The position numbers were made by a program, and so were the translations under genes. From assembly GCF_023006325.1 (NCBI RefSeq), contig NZ_JAINDF010000002.1, forward strand, positions 1-64,000: a stretch of 64,000 nucleotides of DNA, read 5' to 3'. Below are positions 55,217 through 64,000 of this stretch, in pieces. Position 1 is the first letter of the stretch. Each line of letters starts with the position of its first letter. The notes under the pieces were generated by a model that did not search any database, was not told where the DNA came from, and saw only the letters and a program-made list of their open reading frames with translations. Origin of the DNA: Kordiimonas marina. Lineage in GTDB: Bacteria; Pseudomonadota; Alphaproteobacteria; Sphingomonadales; Kordiimonadaceae.

Positions 55217-56869
55217 ATGAAGAAATTTTTATTGGCCTCGGGCCTGGCCCTGGCGCTTGCCGCCTGTGGCAACAATGGCGCCGAAGGCCCCAGTAAACCG
55301 TATCAGATGAATGCCAAGGCGCTGGGTGAAAGCATCAAGACGCTGGCATCGGACAAATTCGGCGGCCGCGGTGTCGGCACCGAAGGCGAGAAGCTGACCG
55401 TCGCCTATATGACCAAACAGTTCAAGGATGCCGGCCTTCTGCCCGCGAACGGCGACAGCTACACCCAGGACGTGCCGCTCGTCTCCATCGAAGCGCTGGG
55501 GAACCCGGACCTGAAGATCGAAGGAAACGGTCAAAGCCTGGACTTCAAATACCGCCACGATGAAGTGGTCTGGACCCGTCACGAAGTGCCGGAAATGTCC
55601 GTGAAGGACAGCGACCTCGTGTTCGTTGGTTATGGCATCAACGCGCCGGAGCGCGGCTGGAACGACTATGCCGGTGTGGACGTGAAGGGCAAGACGGTGG
55701 TCATGCTGGTGAACGACCCCGGGTATGCGACCCAGGACCCCAAGCTTTTTGGCGGCAACGCCATGACCTATTATGGCCGCTGGGACTATAAGTATGACGA
55801 AGCCGCCCGCCAGGGCGCCGCGGGTGCCATTATCATCCACCGCACCAAGCCCGCCGCTTACCCGTGGGCGACGGTGGATTCAAGCTGGACCGGGCCGAAG
55901 ATGCGGACCGTTCAGCAAGACAAGGGCGCGCATTTTACCGGTTTCGAAGCCTGGATCACCACGGACGCGGCCGACAAGCTGTTCGCGGCTGCCGGGCTCG
56001 ACCGTGCCGCCCTTGAAGCTGCCGCTGAGAAGCCGGGCTTCAAGGCTGTGCCGATGGGCGACCTGAAGGTTTCCACGAGCTTCAAGAATGAGGTCAAGCA
56101 TGTGACCTCCCACAATATCGCGGCCTATGTGAAGGGCACCGAACACCCGGATGAAGTGTTCGTCTATATGGCCCACTGGGACCATCTGGGCACCGACCCT
56201 ACCATGGAAGGCGACAATATCTATAATGGCGCGCTCGATAACGCCTCAGGCTCCGCCGGGCTCATCGAACTTGCCCGCGCTTTCGGCCACGCCAAGGTGA
56301 AGCCGAAGCGCTCGGTGCTGTTCCTGTCGGTGACGGGCGAAGAGCAGGGGCTTCTGGGCTCGGCCTATTATGGCGACCATCCGCTGTTCCCGCTCGCCAA
56401 GACCGTGGGCGGCCTCAATATGGACGGCCTCAACAACTATGGCCCGACGAAGGACATCACCATCATCGGCCTCGGCAATTCCCATCTGGATGACTATATC
56501 CGCAAGGCGGCGGCCAATCAGGGCCGTGTGCTCGACCCGGACCCGGAGCCGGAAAAAGGCGGCTTCTACCGGTCGGACCATTTCGAGCTTTCGAAGCATG
56601 GTGTGCCGATGCTGTACCCGGAATCCGGTGCCGACAGTGTTGCACATGGTCGTGAATGGGTGCGGAAACGCTCGGAAGACTATACCGCGCACAATTACCA
56701 CAAGCCGTCGGATGAATATCACGACGATTGGGACCTCTCGGGCGCCATTCAGGACCTGAATGCCTACTATCAGACCGGCCGTATGCTGGTTGATTCCGGG
56801 GACTGGCCGACATGGAATGACGGCACCGAGTTCAAGAAAATCCGCGAAGAACAGCGCCCCGCTAAGTAA
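55217..56869 (+). CDS. M28-family zinc metallopeptidase, lipoprotein
   Basis: A 550-residue exopeptidase. A lipoprotein signal peptide has lipobox LAAC with C17, so the mature protein is membrane-anchored in the periplasm or outer membrane. A PA-like domain lies within about 130-280. The peptidase domain carries all expected zinc ligands and catalytic residues: H320 and D322 (AHWDH), D341 (GALDNASG), E375/E376 (TGEEQG), D403 (NMDG) and H455 (SDHFE). It most likely releases N-terminal amino acids from peptides. The ATG at 55217 was chosen because it gives the lipoprotein signal. Confidence 0.93.
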   Translation: MKKFLLASGLALALAACGNNGAEGPSKPYQMNAKALGESIKTLASDKFGGRGVGTEGEKLTVAYMTKQFKDAGLLPANGDSYTQDVPLVSIEALGNPDLKIEGNGQSLDFKYRHDEVVWTRHEVPEMSVKDSDLVFVGYGINAPERGWNDYAGVDVKGKTVVMLVNDPGYATQDPKLFGGNAMTYYGRWDYKYDEAARQGAAGAIIIHRTKPAAYPWATVDSSWTGPKMRTVQQDKGAHFTGFEAWITTDAADKLFAAAGLDRAALEAAAEKPGFKAVPMGDLKVSTSFKNEVKHVTSHNIAAYVKGTEHPDEVFVYMAHWDHLGTDPTMEGDNIYNGALDNASGSAGLIELARAFGHAKVKPKRSVLFLSVTGEEQGLLGSAYYGDHPLFPLAKTVGGLNMDGLNNYGPTKDITIIGLGNSHLDDYIRKAAANQGRVLDPDPEPEKGGFYRSDHFELSKHGVPMLYPESGADSVAHGREWVRKRSEDYTAHNYHKPSDEYHDDWDLSGAIQDLNAYYQTGRMLVDSGDWPTWNDGTEFKKIREEQRPAK

Positions 56870-56889
56870 GCGCCGGAGACAGAAACGAC

Positions 56890-56919
56890 AAAGGGCCGCC
56901 AATTGGCGGCCCTTTCTTT
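56890..56919 (+). terminator. Intrinsic terminator after the M28 peptidase gene
   Basis: Perfect AAAGGGCCGCC/GGCGGCCCTTT arms with an AATT loop, then a T-rich tract. It also separates the convergent GST gene. Confidence 0.85.
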
Positions 56920-56936
56920 ATGCTTATGACAGGGTA

Positions 56937-57530
56937 TTAGCTGTTCGTGCGTGGGTCCGTGGCGGTGATGTCGGCGTCCCCTTTGGCGGTGTCGAACCAG
57001 GCGGCAAGGGCGGGGGCTTCTGCGCGCCAATTGAGCCCTTCGTGGCGGAAGCCGACATAATCGAGCGCGCACACGGTGGCGATGCTGCCCATGTGCCAGC
57101 CCTCAAGGCCGTCTGTGCCTTGGTCTTCCAGATATTTCACCGCGCGCAGGATCGCCTGCGTCCAGCGGTCCATCCAGAAGGCTGAAGGCTCGGCGTCCGG
57201 GCGGCGGGTCTCCATCGCCATGGCGACGGCGGCGTCCATGATGCCGTCGGCTACCGCCTGAAGCTGCAGCTGGGCGAGATAGTCATCCCCGCGCTTTACC
57301 CCGGCCATGTCGTTCAGAGTTTCGACGATCACCGGGCTGTCGAACACTGCCGCGCCCGCGTCTGTGATCAGCGCGGGCACCTTGCCGAGCGGGTTGGTGT
57401 TCGGCAGGTCGGTCTCCGGGTCCATGGAGCTGCCGACGATCAGCTCGATCTTTTCTGCCAATCCCAGCTTGCGCGCGAGCACATAGACTTTGCGGGAATA
57501 GGGCGAGGTGACGGAATAATAGAGTTTCAT
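56937..57530 (-). CDS. Glutathione S-transferase
   Basis: A 197-residue protein with an N-terminal thioredoxin-like domain (MKLYYSVTSPYSRKVYVLARK; S9 is the likely catalytic residue), the cis-proline segment NPLGKVPALITDAG, the glutathione-gamma-glutamyl motif DSPVI, and a C-terminal helical domain. It conjugates glutathione to electrophiles; the substrate is unknown. The start lies 10 bases after the AEC transporter stop, so the two are co-transcribed. Confidence 0.92.
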   Translation of the reverse strand: MKLYYSVTSPYSRKVYVLARKLGLAEKIELIVGSSMDPETDLPNTNPLGKVPALITDAGAAVFDSPVIVETLNDMAGVKRGDDYLAQLQLQAVADGIMDAAVAMAMETRRPDAEPSAFWMDRWTQAILRAVKYLEDQGTDGLEGWHMGSIATVCALDYVGFRHEGLNWRAEAPALAAWFDTAKGDADITATDPRTNS

Positions 57531-57540
57531 GCGCGGGGTC

Positions 57541-58488
57541 CTATAGAGGCAGGTGTGACTTCAGGAGGAGCAGGATGATGCTGATCGTCACCGCAGACAG
57601 GGAGGTCGACAGGAGGATGGTCGAGGCCGCCCGTCGGGCGCCGATGCCGTGCTGGGTGGCGAAACTGTAGGGGATCATCCCGGCGGGCATTGCGCCCACC
57701 AGCGTCGCCACCGCGACCCACAGGGTGGGCAGGCCCAACAGATAGTGGGTGACCAAGAACACGGCGGCGGGCAACAGGGCCAGCTTGATGACAACAGACG
57801 TGCCGGCCTGGGTGAGGTCACCCGCGATCTTGACGCGCGAGAGGGCCATGCCGGCCGCGAACAGGCCGACGGGAGAGGCCGCAAGGGATGGCAGCTCGAA
57901 CAACCGGTCGAACCAGCGCGGGAACGGCAGCCCGAGCGCCGACCAACTCAGGCCGGTGATGAGCGCGATGATGATCGGGTTATGGCGGATGCTTTGGAAC
58001 ACGCGCTTGGCGACGCCGTCCTCACCTTCAAGCGTGCCCTTGCCGCGTTCGACCAGAATAGTGGTGACGGGCAGAAGCGTCAGCGAATGGAAGCTCATCA
58101 GCATCAGCAGAAGCCGCACGCCTTCATCACCGTAAGCGCCATGCATGATCGGGATGCCGACGAAGCCGAGGTTGGCGAAACAGCTCGAAAGCGCAAAGAT
58201 GCCGCGCTCGGCGGCGCTCAGGCCGAACGCCACCCGCGCGATCAGCATGGACAGGGCATAGACCGTGTACATGGCGCCGTAATAGCTGCCGACCAGCAGG
58301 ATTTCATTGGCATCCGGCAGGTGCCTGGGGGCGAGCGAGCGGAACAAGAGCGCCGGGATCGCCACATACCAGACAAAAGCAATGAGGACGTCGCTGGACC
58401 CGTCCGGGAACAGACGGGTCTTCCCAAGCCCGAACCCCAGTATCATCAGAAGGAATACCGGGGCGATGATGGTCAGGATATCAGCCAC
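57541..58488 (-). CDS. AEC-family transporter (auxin efflux carrier type)
   Basis: A 315-residue membrane protein with about ten helices in two halves. FLLMILGFGLGKTRLFPDGSSD at the N terminus and the GLPTLWVAVATLVGAMPAGM segment near the end are typical of bacterial AEC/MleP-type permeases, which export or import small organic acids. It lies 23 bases downstream of argG on the same strand and just upstream of the GST gene; any functional link to arginine metabolism is inference. Confidence 0.88.
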   Translation of the reverse strand: MADILTIIAPVFLLMILGFGLGKTRLFPDGSSDVLIAFVWYVAIPALLFRSLAPRHLPDANEILLVGSYYGAMYTVYALSMLIARVAFGLSAAERGIFALSSCFANLGFVGIPIMHGAYGDEGVRLLLMLMSFHSLTLLPVTTILVERGKGTLEGEDGVAKRVFQSIRHNPIIIALITGLSWSALGLPFPRWFDRLFELPSLAASPVGLFAAGMALSRVKIAGDLTQAGTSVVIKLALLPAAVFLVTHYLLGLPTLWVAVATLVGAMPAGMIPYSFATQHGIGARRAASTILLSTSLSAVTISIILLLLKSHLPL

Positions 58489-58511
58489 ACGCCCTCACGC
58501 TCATGGTTTCG

Positions 58512-59732
<1,221 letters not shown>

Positions 59733-59896
59733 CTAACTCTGCTCCGTTAAGATTAACAGGCCGGGAGTATAGGGTAAGCGAAAGCTTGGTCAATCGCCAA
59801 AAGGCCTTAATTTTTGCGGGTTTCATGCAGTTTTTCTTGTCTCAGGGCCGCAAGCCACACCCAGCCCGCGTATTTTTCTTGAAAAAAGGCCTTGCC

Positions 59897-59913
59897 CCTG
59901 ACGTAACGTCAGG
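59897..59913 (+). promoter_or_regulatory. MerR-type operator in the promoter of the TipAS regulator gene
   Basis: CCTGACGTAACGTCAGG is a perfect 17-bp palindrome around a central A. It lies between a TTGCCC -35-like box and a TTAGGG/TAGGGC -10-like box with a spacer of 18-19 bp, the elongated spacing that MerR regulators recognise. It is 40 bases upstream of the regulator's start, so autoregulation is likely. Confidence 0.7.
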
Positions 59914-59952
59914 CCTTAGGGCTTTTCCCTGTGGAAAGAAAACAGGTGTTTC

Positions 59953-60729
59953 ATGCAGACAATGATGATCGGCGATCTGGCGAAACGGTCGGGCCTTACC
60001 GAACGGGCGCTCAGGCACTATGAAAAGATCGGGCTTCTTAACCCCCGGCGGACCCAGTCACGACAGCGGGTTTATAGCTATGCCGATATCCTGCGGCTGA
60101 ATGAAATCCAGCTTCTCAAGCGCGCGGGCTTCACGCTCAGTGAAATCGGCGGGATGCTCGGCAAGACCGCGCTGGATGCCCGCGCGCTCCTTGAAGGCCA
60201 GAAGGCGGTGCTGGAGGCGGAAGCCGAAAAGCTCCGCGCGGGGGTGGGCGCCATTGAGGGCGCCCTCAAGGCCGTCGAGGCGGGCACCCCTGTCAATCTT
60301 TCCACGCTATGTCAGCTCATCAAATTAGGAGAACAGACCATGAGCGAGGAAAAGTGGCAAAAAGTATGGGACAAATTCTATACGGAAGAAGAACGAGAAC
60401 GCTGGAAAGCAGCCAAGAATGCCGTACCGGACGCTGTTGTGCAGGAACATCAGAACATGTGGCCCGCCCTGATAGCCCGGACCGAGGAACTGGTGGCTGC
60501 GGGCGCAGATCCGACAAGCGACGAGGCACTTGAGGTCGTCGCCGAATGGAACAAGATGACCCAGGTGGTCTATGACATAGACCCTAAACTGGCAGGCAGC
60601 GCTGCCAAGCTTTATGACAATATGGACGCCTGGCCAGCGGACGGCCCGGCGCTGCCTTTCTCGAAGGAGGTCTGGGCCTTCATCAAGGAAGCCGGGGAAA
60701 CCCTCAAGGCATCCCAGGTTGAGGCCTGA
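59953..60729 (+). CDS. MerR-family regulator with TipAS-like ligand-binding domain
   Basis: A 258-residue protein. The MerR winged helix-turn-helix (residues 1-70: IGDLAKRSGLTERALRHYEK, then GLLNPRRTQSRQRVYS) is followed by a coiled-coil dimerisation helix (about 75-115). The C-terminal 145 residues are helical and TipAS-like (KVWDKFYTEEERERW, then a helix ending WNKMTQVVYDIDPKL). TipAS domains sense thiopeptide antibiotics and other large ligands. The upstream palindrome has MerR promoter spacing. It converges with rlmN, 3 bases away. Confidence 0.88.
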   Translation: MQTMMIGDLAKRSGLTERALRHYEKIGLLNPRRTQSRQRVYSYADILRLNEIQLLKRAGFTLSEIGGMLGKTALDARALLEGQKAVLEAEAEKLRAGVGAIEGALKAVEAGTPVNLSTLCQLIKLGEQTMSEEKWQKVWDKFYTEEERERWKAAKNAVPDAVVQEHQNMWPALIARTEELVAAGADPTSDEALEVVAEWNKMTQVVYDIDPKLAGSAAKLYDNMDAWPADGPALPFSKEVWAFIKEAGETLKASQVEA

Positions 60730-60732
60730 TCC

Positions 60733-61965
60733 TTACACCCAACCAAGCGCGCTGTCGGCGGCGTCCACATGGGCGCCGTCTGCAGTTGCAGCCTTGGCCG
60801 CCGCTTCTTCACGGTCGCGCTCAGCGCGGGATTTCTTCTCACTGGCCGACTTCAGCTGGCCGCACGCGGCCATGATGTCGCGCCCGCGCGGCGTCCGCAC
60901 GGGGGCCGAGATACCGCCTTCATACACAATGTCGGAGAAGCGCTGGATGCGGTCCCAGTCGCTGCATTCATAGTCCGACCCGGGCCACGGGTTGAACGGG
61001 ATCAGGTTCACCTTGGCGGGCAGCTTGTATTTGCGGATCAGGCGCACCAGCTCCTTGGCGTCAGCGTCAGAATCGTTGATGTCCTTGAGCATGGTGTATT
61101 CGAACGTGATGCGGCGGGCATTGTGGGCGCCGGGGTAATCGGCGCAGGCCTGCAGCACCTCAGCGAGCCCGTATTTCTTGTTGATCGGCATGATGTCCGA
61201 GCGCACGTCGTCGCGCACGGCATGGAGCGAGACGGCGAGGTTGACGCCGATCTCCTGCCCGCAGCGTTCCATGTGCGGCACCACGCCGGAGGTCGACAGT
61301 GTGATCCTGCGCTTGGAAAGCTGGATGCCTTCCTCGTCCATCACGATCTCCAGCGCCTTCTTGACGTTGTCGAAGTTATAGAGCGGTTCGCCCATGCCCA
61401 TCATGACGATGTTGGTCACCCGGCGGCCTTCGGTCGGGTTTTCCCATTCGCCGAGGTCGTCGCGCGCGACCATCAGTTGGGCGACAATCTCACCTGCCGT
61501 CAGGTTGCGGACCAGCCGCATGGTGCCGGTGTGGCAGAATTTGCAGTTGAGCGTGCAGCCGACCTGGGACGAGATACACAGCGTGCCGCGGTCATCCTCG
61601 GGGATATAGACTGTCTCGGCCTCATTGCCGTCGGCGAAGCGGATCAGATATTTACGCGTGCCGTCGTTTGAATATTGCGCTTCCACCACTTCGGGCCGCG
61701 TGATCAGGAAATGTTCCTTCAGGAGCGCGCGCACGTCCTTCGACACATTGGTCATGGCGTCAAAGTCGGTCACACCGCGGTGGTACAGCCAGTGCCATAC
61801 CTGGCTCGTGCGCATTTTCACCTGTTTTTCGGGGACGCCAGCTTCGAGGAGCGCAGCCTTCAGGTCATCCCGGTCATAGCCGAGGATGTTCTTCTTACCG
61901 GTGGCTTCCGCCGGGTCGATACGCGGGGAGACGATCGGCTCTTGGCCGTTCGGGGTGATCTGCAT
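60733..61965 (-). CDS. rlmN: Dual-specificity 23S rRNA/tRNA methyltransferase (radical SAM)
   Basis: A 410-residue RlmN, which methylates C2 of A2503 in 23S rRNA and A37 in tRNAs. The radical SAM cluster motif C137-x3-C141-x2-C144 (GCTLNCKFC) is complete, preceded by RGTLCISSQ and followed by [10 protein letters not shown] and [13 protein letters not shown]. The N-terminal accessory domain includes [12 protein letters not shown]. The C-terminal tail of about 40 residues after the conserved domain is lysine-, arginine- and alanine-rich and not conserved. Confidence 0.96.
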   Translation of the reverse strand: MQITPNGQEPIVSPRIDPAEATGKKNILGYDRDDLKAALLEAGVPEKQVKMRTSQVWHWLYHRGVTDFDAMTNVSKDVRALLKEHFLITRPEVVEAQYSNDGTRKYLIRFADGNEAETVYIPEDDRGTLCISSQVGCTLNCKFCHTGTMRLVRNLTAGEIVAQLMVARDDLGEWENPTEGRRVTNIVMMGMGEPLYNFDNVKKALEIVMDEEGIQLSKRRITLSTSGVVPHMERCGQEIGVNLAVSLHAVRDDVRSDIMPINKKYGLAEVLQACADYPGAHNARRITFEYTMLKDINDSDADAKELVRLIRKYKLPAKVNLIPFNPWPGSDYECSDWDRIQRFSDIVYEGGISAPVRTPRGRDIMAACGQLKSASEKKSRAERDREEAAAKAATADGAHVDAADSALGWV

Positions 61966-62141
61966 CTTTTTAACTCCTGCCTTTAGGGCGCATGTCTTGC
62001 CCGCCAGGTCGCTTCAGGCACCGGGGCGTTCCACCCCGGTACGGGTTTATCTTGGCGCGGCTTATACGCTTCACGAAAGCTCTTGTAAAGCTGCTCGCCA
62101 TAGGGGAAGGATGGGACAACCTATCAGGGAGTATTGATGCC

Positions 62142-62693
62142 GTGGATACTATCCTCAAAAAGAAGCTGGCCTTTGCGCTTATCCAGCTCGCCGCCGGGAT
62201 CGCTCTTTTAGTCGGTGATTCCCTCGGTTGGTTTTCGGCCACTGTTTTTCCGTTTGTGATCATCAGCAGCGGTCTTTACCAGACCGTACGGTTCTATGAT
62301 CTTCTGAAGGAGAGGAAACAGAAGGGTACTGACCGCTTCATCAAGGATCAGGCTCGCCAGTTGACCTATGCGGGTCTCCTGTTCAGCGCTGGCCGGAAAG
62401 CTGGTGCAGGGAAGGCCGAGATCGAAAAGCTCCAGCAGCTGATGGAGGAACGCTTTGGGTCCGCGCCCCTCTATCCGATGGTGGCCAGGGGTATCGAGGA
62501 GGCGGACGGCTTGGAAGGCAGGAAGTCTCTTTTTGAAGATCTGCGGCTGTTTTCCCGCAGCTTTGGCGCCGATACCGTGCAGGAGCTTTTGCAGCTGTTC
62601 CAAGGGTTCGCTCATGATCCGGTACTGAGGTCGCCGATGACTGAGCAAGCTTATAGCGAGCTGGAGGCTGTGCTGGAGAGCGCACGGGCCTGA
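62142..62693 (+). CDS. Membrane-anchored protein of unknown function
   Basis: About 183 residues. Two hydrophobic segments (FALIQLAAGIALLVG and FPFVIISSGLYQTVRF) near the N terminus are followed by a soluble helical domain of about 130 residues (DRFIKDQARQLTYAGLLFSA, ending MTEQAYSELEAVL) that faintly recalls TerB-like helical bundles. I do not recognise the family. The start is uncertain: the GTG at 62142 has AGGGAG upstream, while the ATG at 61992 gives an unlikely basic leader overlapping the divergent rlmN promoter. Confidence 0.55.
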   Translation: MDTILKKKLAFALIQLAAGIALLVGDSLGWFSATVFPFVIISSGLYQTVRFYDLLKERKQKGTDRFIKDQARQLTYAGLLFSAGRKAGAGKAEIEKLQQLMEERFGSAPLYPMVARGIEEADGLEGRKSLFEDLRLFSRSFGADTVQELLQLFQGFAHDPVLRSPMTEQAYSELEAVLESARA

Positions 62694-62714
62694 GCCCGCG
62701 CGCCATTTTTTCCT

Positions 62715-63908
62715 TTATTCCGCCATCACAGGCACAGCCTTGGCTTTCAGCGCCTTCAGGCTGGGCGCATCCCCGAACACGCCGAACAGGGGCCGGAGCC
62801 ACGAAAGCGGCCGGATGACATATTCATAAAGCCCGAAGCAGCCGAGCGTGGTGAGCCCCACGAGGGCCACGAACTCGGGCACGGCGCCAAGGTGGAAGCC
62901 GGACAGCCATACCCCGAACAGGATAATCAGCGTCTGGTGCAGGATATAATAAGGGAAGATCGCCCGGGTGAAATAGGTCAGCAGCGGGCTCGGCCGGTTG
63001 AGATATTCCTGGGCCGCGCCCAGAAGGCTCAGGATAACCGCCCAAGCATAGAGCACCTTGGACACCTGCGCGATCACGGTCAGCACCGGGTGGCCGTGCA
63101 TCCACTGGGCCCAATGGCTCCAGACCGGGGTGAGGATGATGCCGAGGCCCACCGCCACGGTCAGGCACAGCCGCCACTGGCTTGCGACCACCCGCCAGAA
63201 GGCACCGCTTTTCGCAAGGAGCAGGCCATAGAGGAAGATGGTGAAAAAGTTGGCGTGGGCGTTCCAGTCGTCAATGAGCGCATGGGTCATCGGGAACCAC
63301 ATGTCGGTGGTGAAGCGGAACAGGATGAAGGGCAGGATCGGGATGATGAGGATACGCCCGCCTGACAGCAGGCGTTCGACTCGGTCATTATCGAGTCGTG
63401 CCGCCAGCCGGCGGAGCAGCGGCATCAGCGCCATGGCGACGAGCGTGTAAGCGATCAGGTACGCGACATACCAAAGATGGTTCCAGGTCGGCACGATGAT
63501 GCTGAAGCTGTCATGGCTCAGGTAGCGCGGCCAGAAGGCGAGGATGCCGGGCTCGATCTCATGAAGCCGGAGCAGCTGGAAGTAGGATTGCGGCATCACG
63601 ATCACCGCCATGCCGAACGCGAGCGGCACGAAAAGCTTGTAGAAACGGCTCCAGGTGAACTGAAGCGCCGGCGCTTTGTCGGCGGCGAAGCGGATGGCAA
63701 CGCCCGATATGAAGAACAGAAGTGACAGGCGCCACGGACTGAGGAGCATCATCGGGGCTTCGGGAGCCGTGTTCATATAGGGGCTTTTGACGTGCCAGTC
63801 CCACGGCACATAATACATGCCGATGTGATAGAAGATCAGAAGCCCGAAGGCGATGACGCGTAACCAGTCAAGGTCATAGCGCCTGCGGCTGAGGGTGGGT
63901 GCTGTCAT
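62715..63908 (-). CDS. Acyltransferase-3 / OpgC-like membrane acyltransferase
   Basis: A 397-residue membrane protein with about ten helices. RYDLDWLRVIAFGLLIFYHIGMYYVPWDWHV at the N terminus (catalytic histidine in YH), the SLLFFISGVA segment and RFYKLFVPLAFGM place it in the acyltransferase-3/glucan-modifying family, which transfers acyl groups to membrane or periplasmic sugars. The acceptor is unknown. It converges with the preceding unknown gene, 21 bases away. Confidence 0.88.
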   Translation of the reverse strand: MTAPTLSRRRYDLDWLRVIAFGLLIFYHIGMYYVPWDWHVKSPYMNTAPEAPMMLLSPWRLSLLFFISGVAIRFAADKAPALQFTWSRFYKLFVPLAFGMAVIVMPQSYFQLLRLHEIEPGILAFWPRYLSHDSFSIIVPTWNHLWYVAYLIAYTLVAMALMPLLRRLAARLDNDRVERLLSGGRILIIPILPFILFRFTTDMWFPMTHALIDDWNAHANFFTIFLYGLLLAKSGAFWRVVASQWRLCLTVAVGLGIILTPVWSHWAQWMHGHPVLTVIAQVSKVLYAWAVILSLLGAAQEYLNRPSPLLTYFTRAIFPYYILHQTLIILFGVWLSGFHLGAVPEFVALVGLTTLGCFGLYEYVIRPLSWLRPLFGVFGDAPSLKALKAKAVPVMAE

Positions 63909-64000
63909 GACTCGGGTCTCCCGAAATTTTTGCGATGTTTTTTGATGTCAGGAAACCTGCCTGAGATGCCTGTCTGCCGCCAGCGCGTGGGGGCGAATTA

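Overview
This window looks like a chromosomal segment of an alphaproteobacterium. The evidence is a C-x8-H-x14-C-x2-C zinc-finger protein of the NDUFS6-like type beside polA, large TonB-dependent receptors with short-chain plug motifs, GC-rich housekeeping genes (nadB, polA, folD, argG, rlmN), and a long SBBP-repeat protein resembling Caulobacter FlaEY. A Kordiimonas-like lineage would fit, but the genus cannot be fixed from the sequence.

Layout. 1-2328: end of a sensor kinase gene and two unusual response-regulator proteins. 2537-6366: a Yip1-type membrane protein followed by a MacA/MacB-like tripartite exporter in three tightly packed genes. 6407-8386: a MASE3 sensor kinase with a C-terminal hemerythrin domain. 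8556-11178: LysR regulator, nitroreductase and DMT exporter.

11407-31663 is a 20.3-kb genomic island. It is bounded by perfect 52-bp direct repeats that match the 3' part of the intact tRNA-Arg(CCG) gene at 31619-31695. From left to right it carries a tyrosine integrase, an McrB/McrC pair, a type I restriction-modification operon (hsdR, hsdS, an Abi_C-like gene, hsdM), and then on the opposite strand a RADAR anti-phage system (rdrA AAA+ ATPase and rdrB adenosine-deaminase-family protein). Upstream of rdrAB lies a small XRE gene that looks like a restriction-modification controller (C) protein, preceded by a textbook tandem C-box. The right end holds an AlpA-like regulator, two ribbon-helix-helix proteins and a two-helix membrane protein. 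Base composition is mosaic: hsdR and hsdM look like host genes, while mcrBC, the hsdS variable regions, the Abi_C-like gene and rdrAB are more AT-rich.

32022-64000 is ordinary chromosome: two duplicated TonB-C-domain secreted proteins, nadB with an orphan ABC ATPase, the zinc-finger gene, polA, an esterase-like protein, a Bcr/CflA exporter, a PiT phosphate transporter, two TonB-dependent receptors, a small exported protein, the FlaEY-like protein, yggT-DUF167-folD-marC, an M28 lipoprotein peptidase, GST, an AEC transporter, argG, a MerR/TipAS regulator, rlmN, an unrecognised membrane protein and an acyltransferase. The 49065-49595 gap contains a sigma-54-like promoter followed by a long hairpin and a strong intrinsic terminator, which is a candidate small RNA.

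The most interesting point is the combination of RADAR with an R-M-type C-protein circuit. It suggests that this potentially toxic defence is delayed or timed after the island enters a new host.
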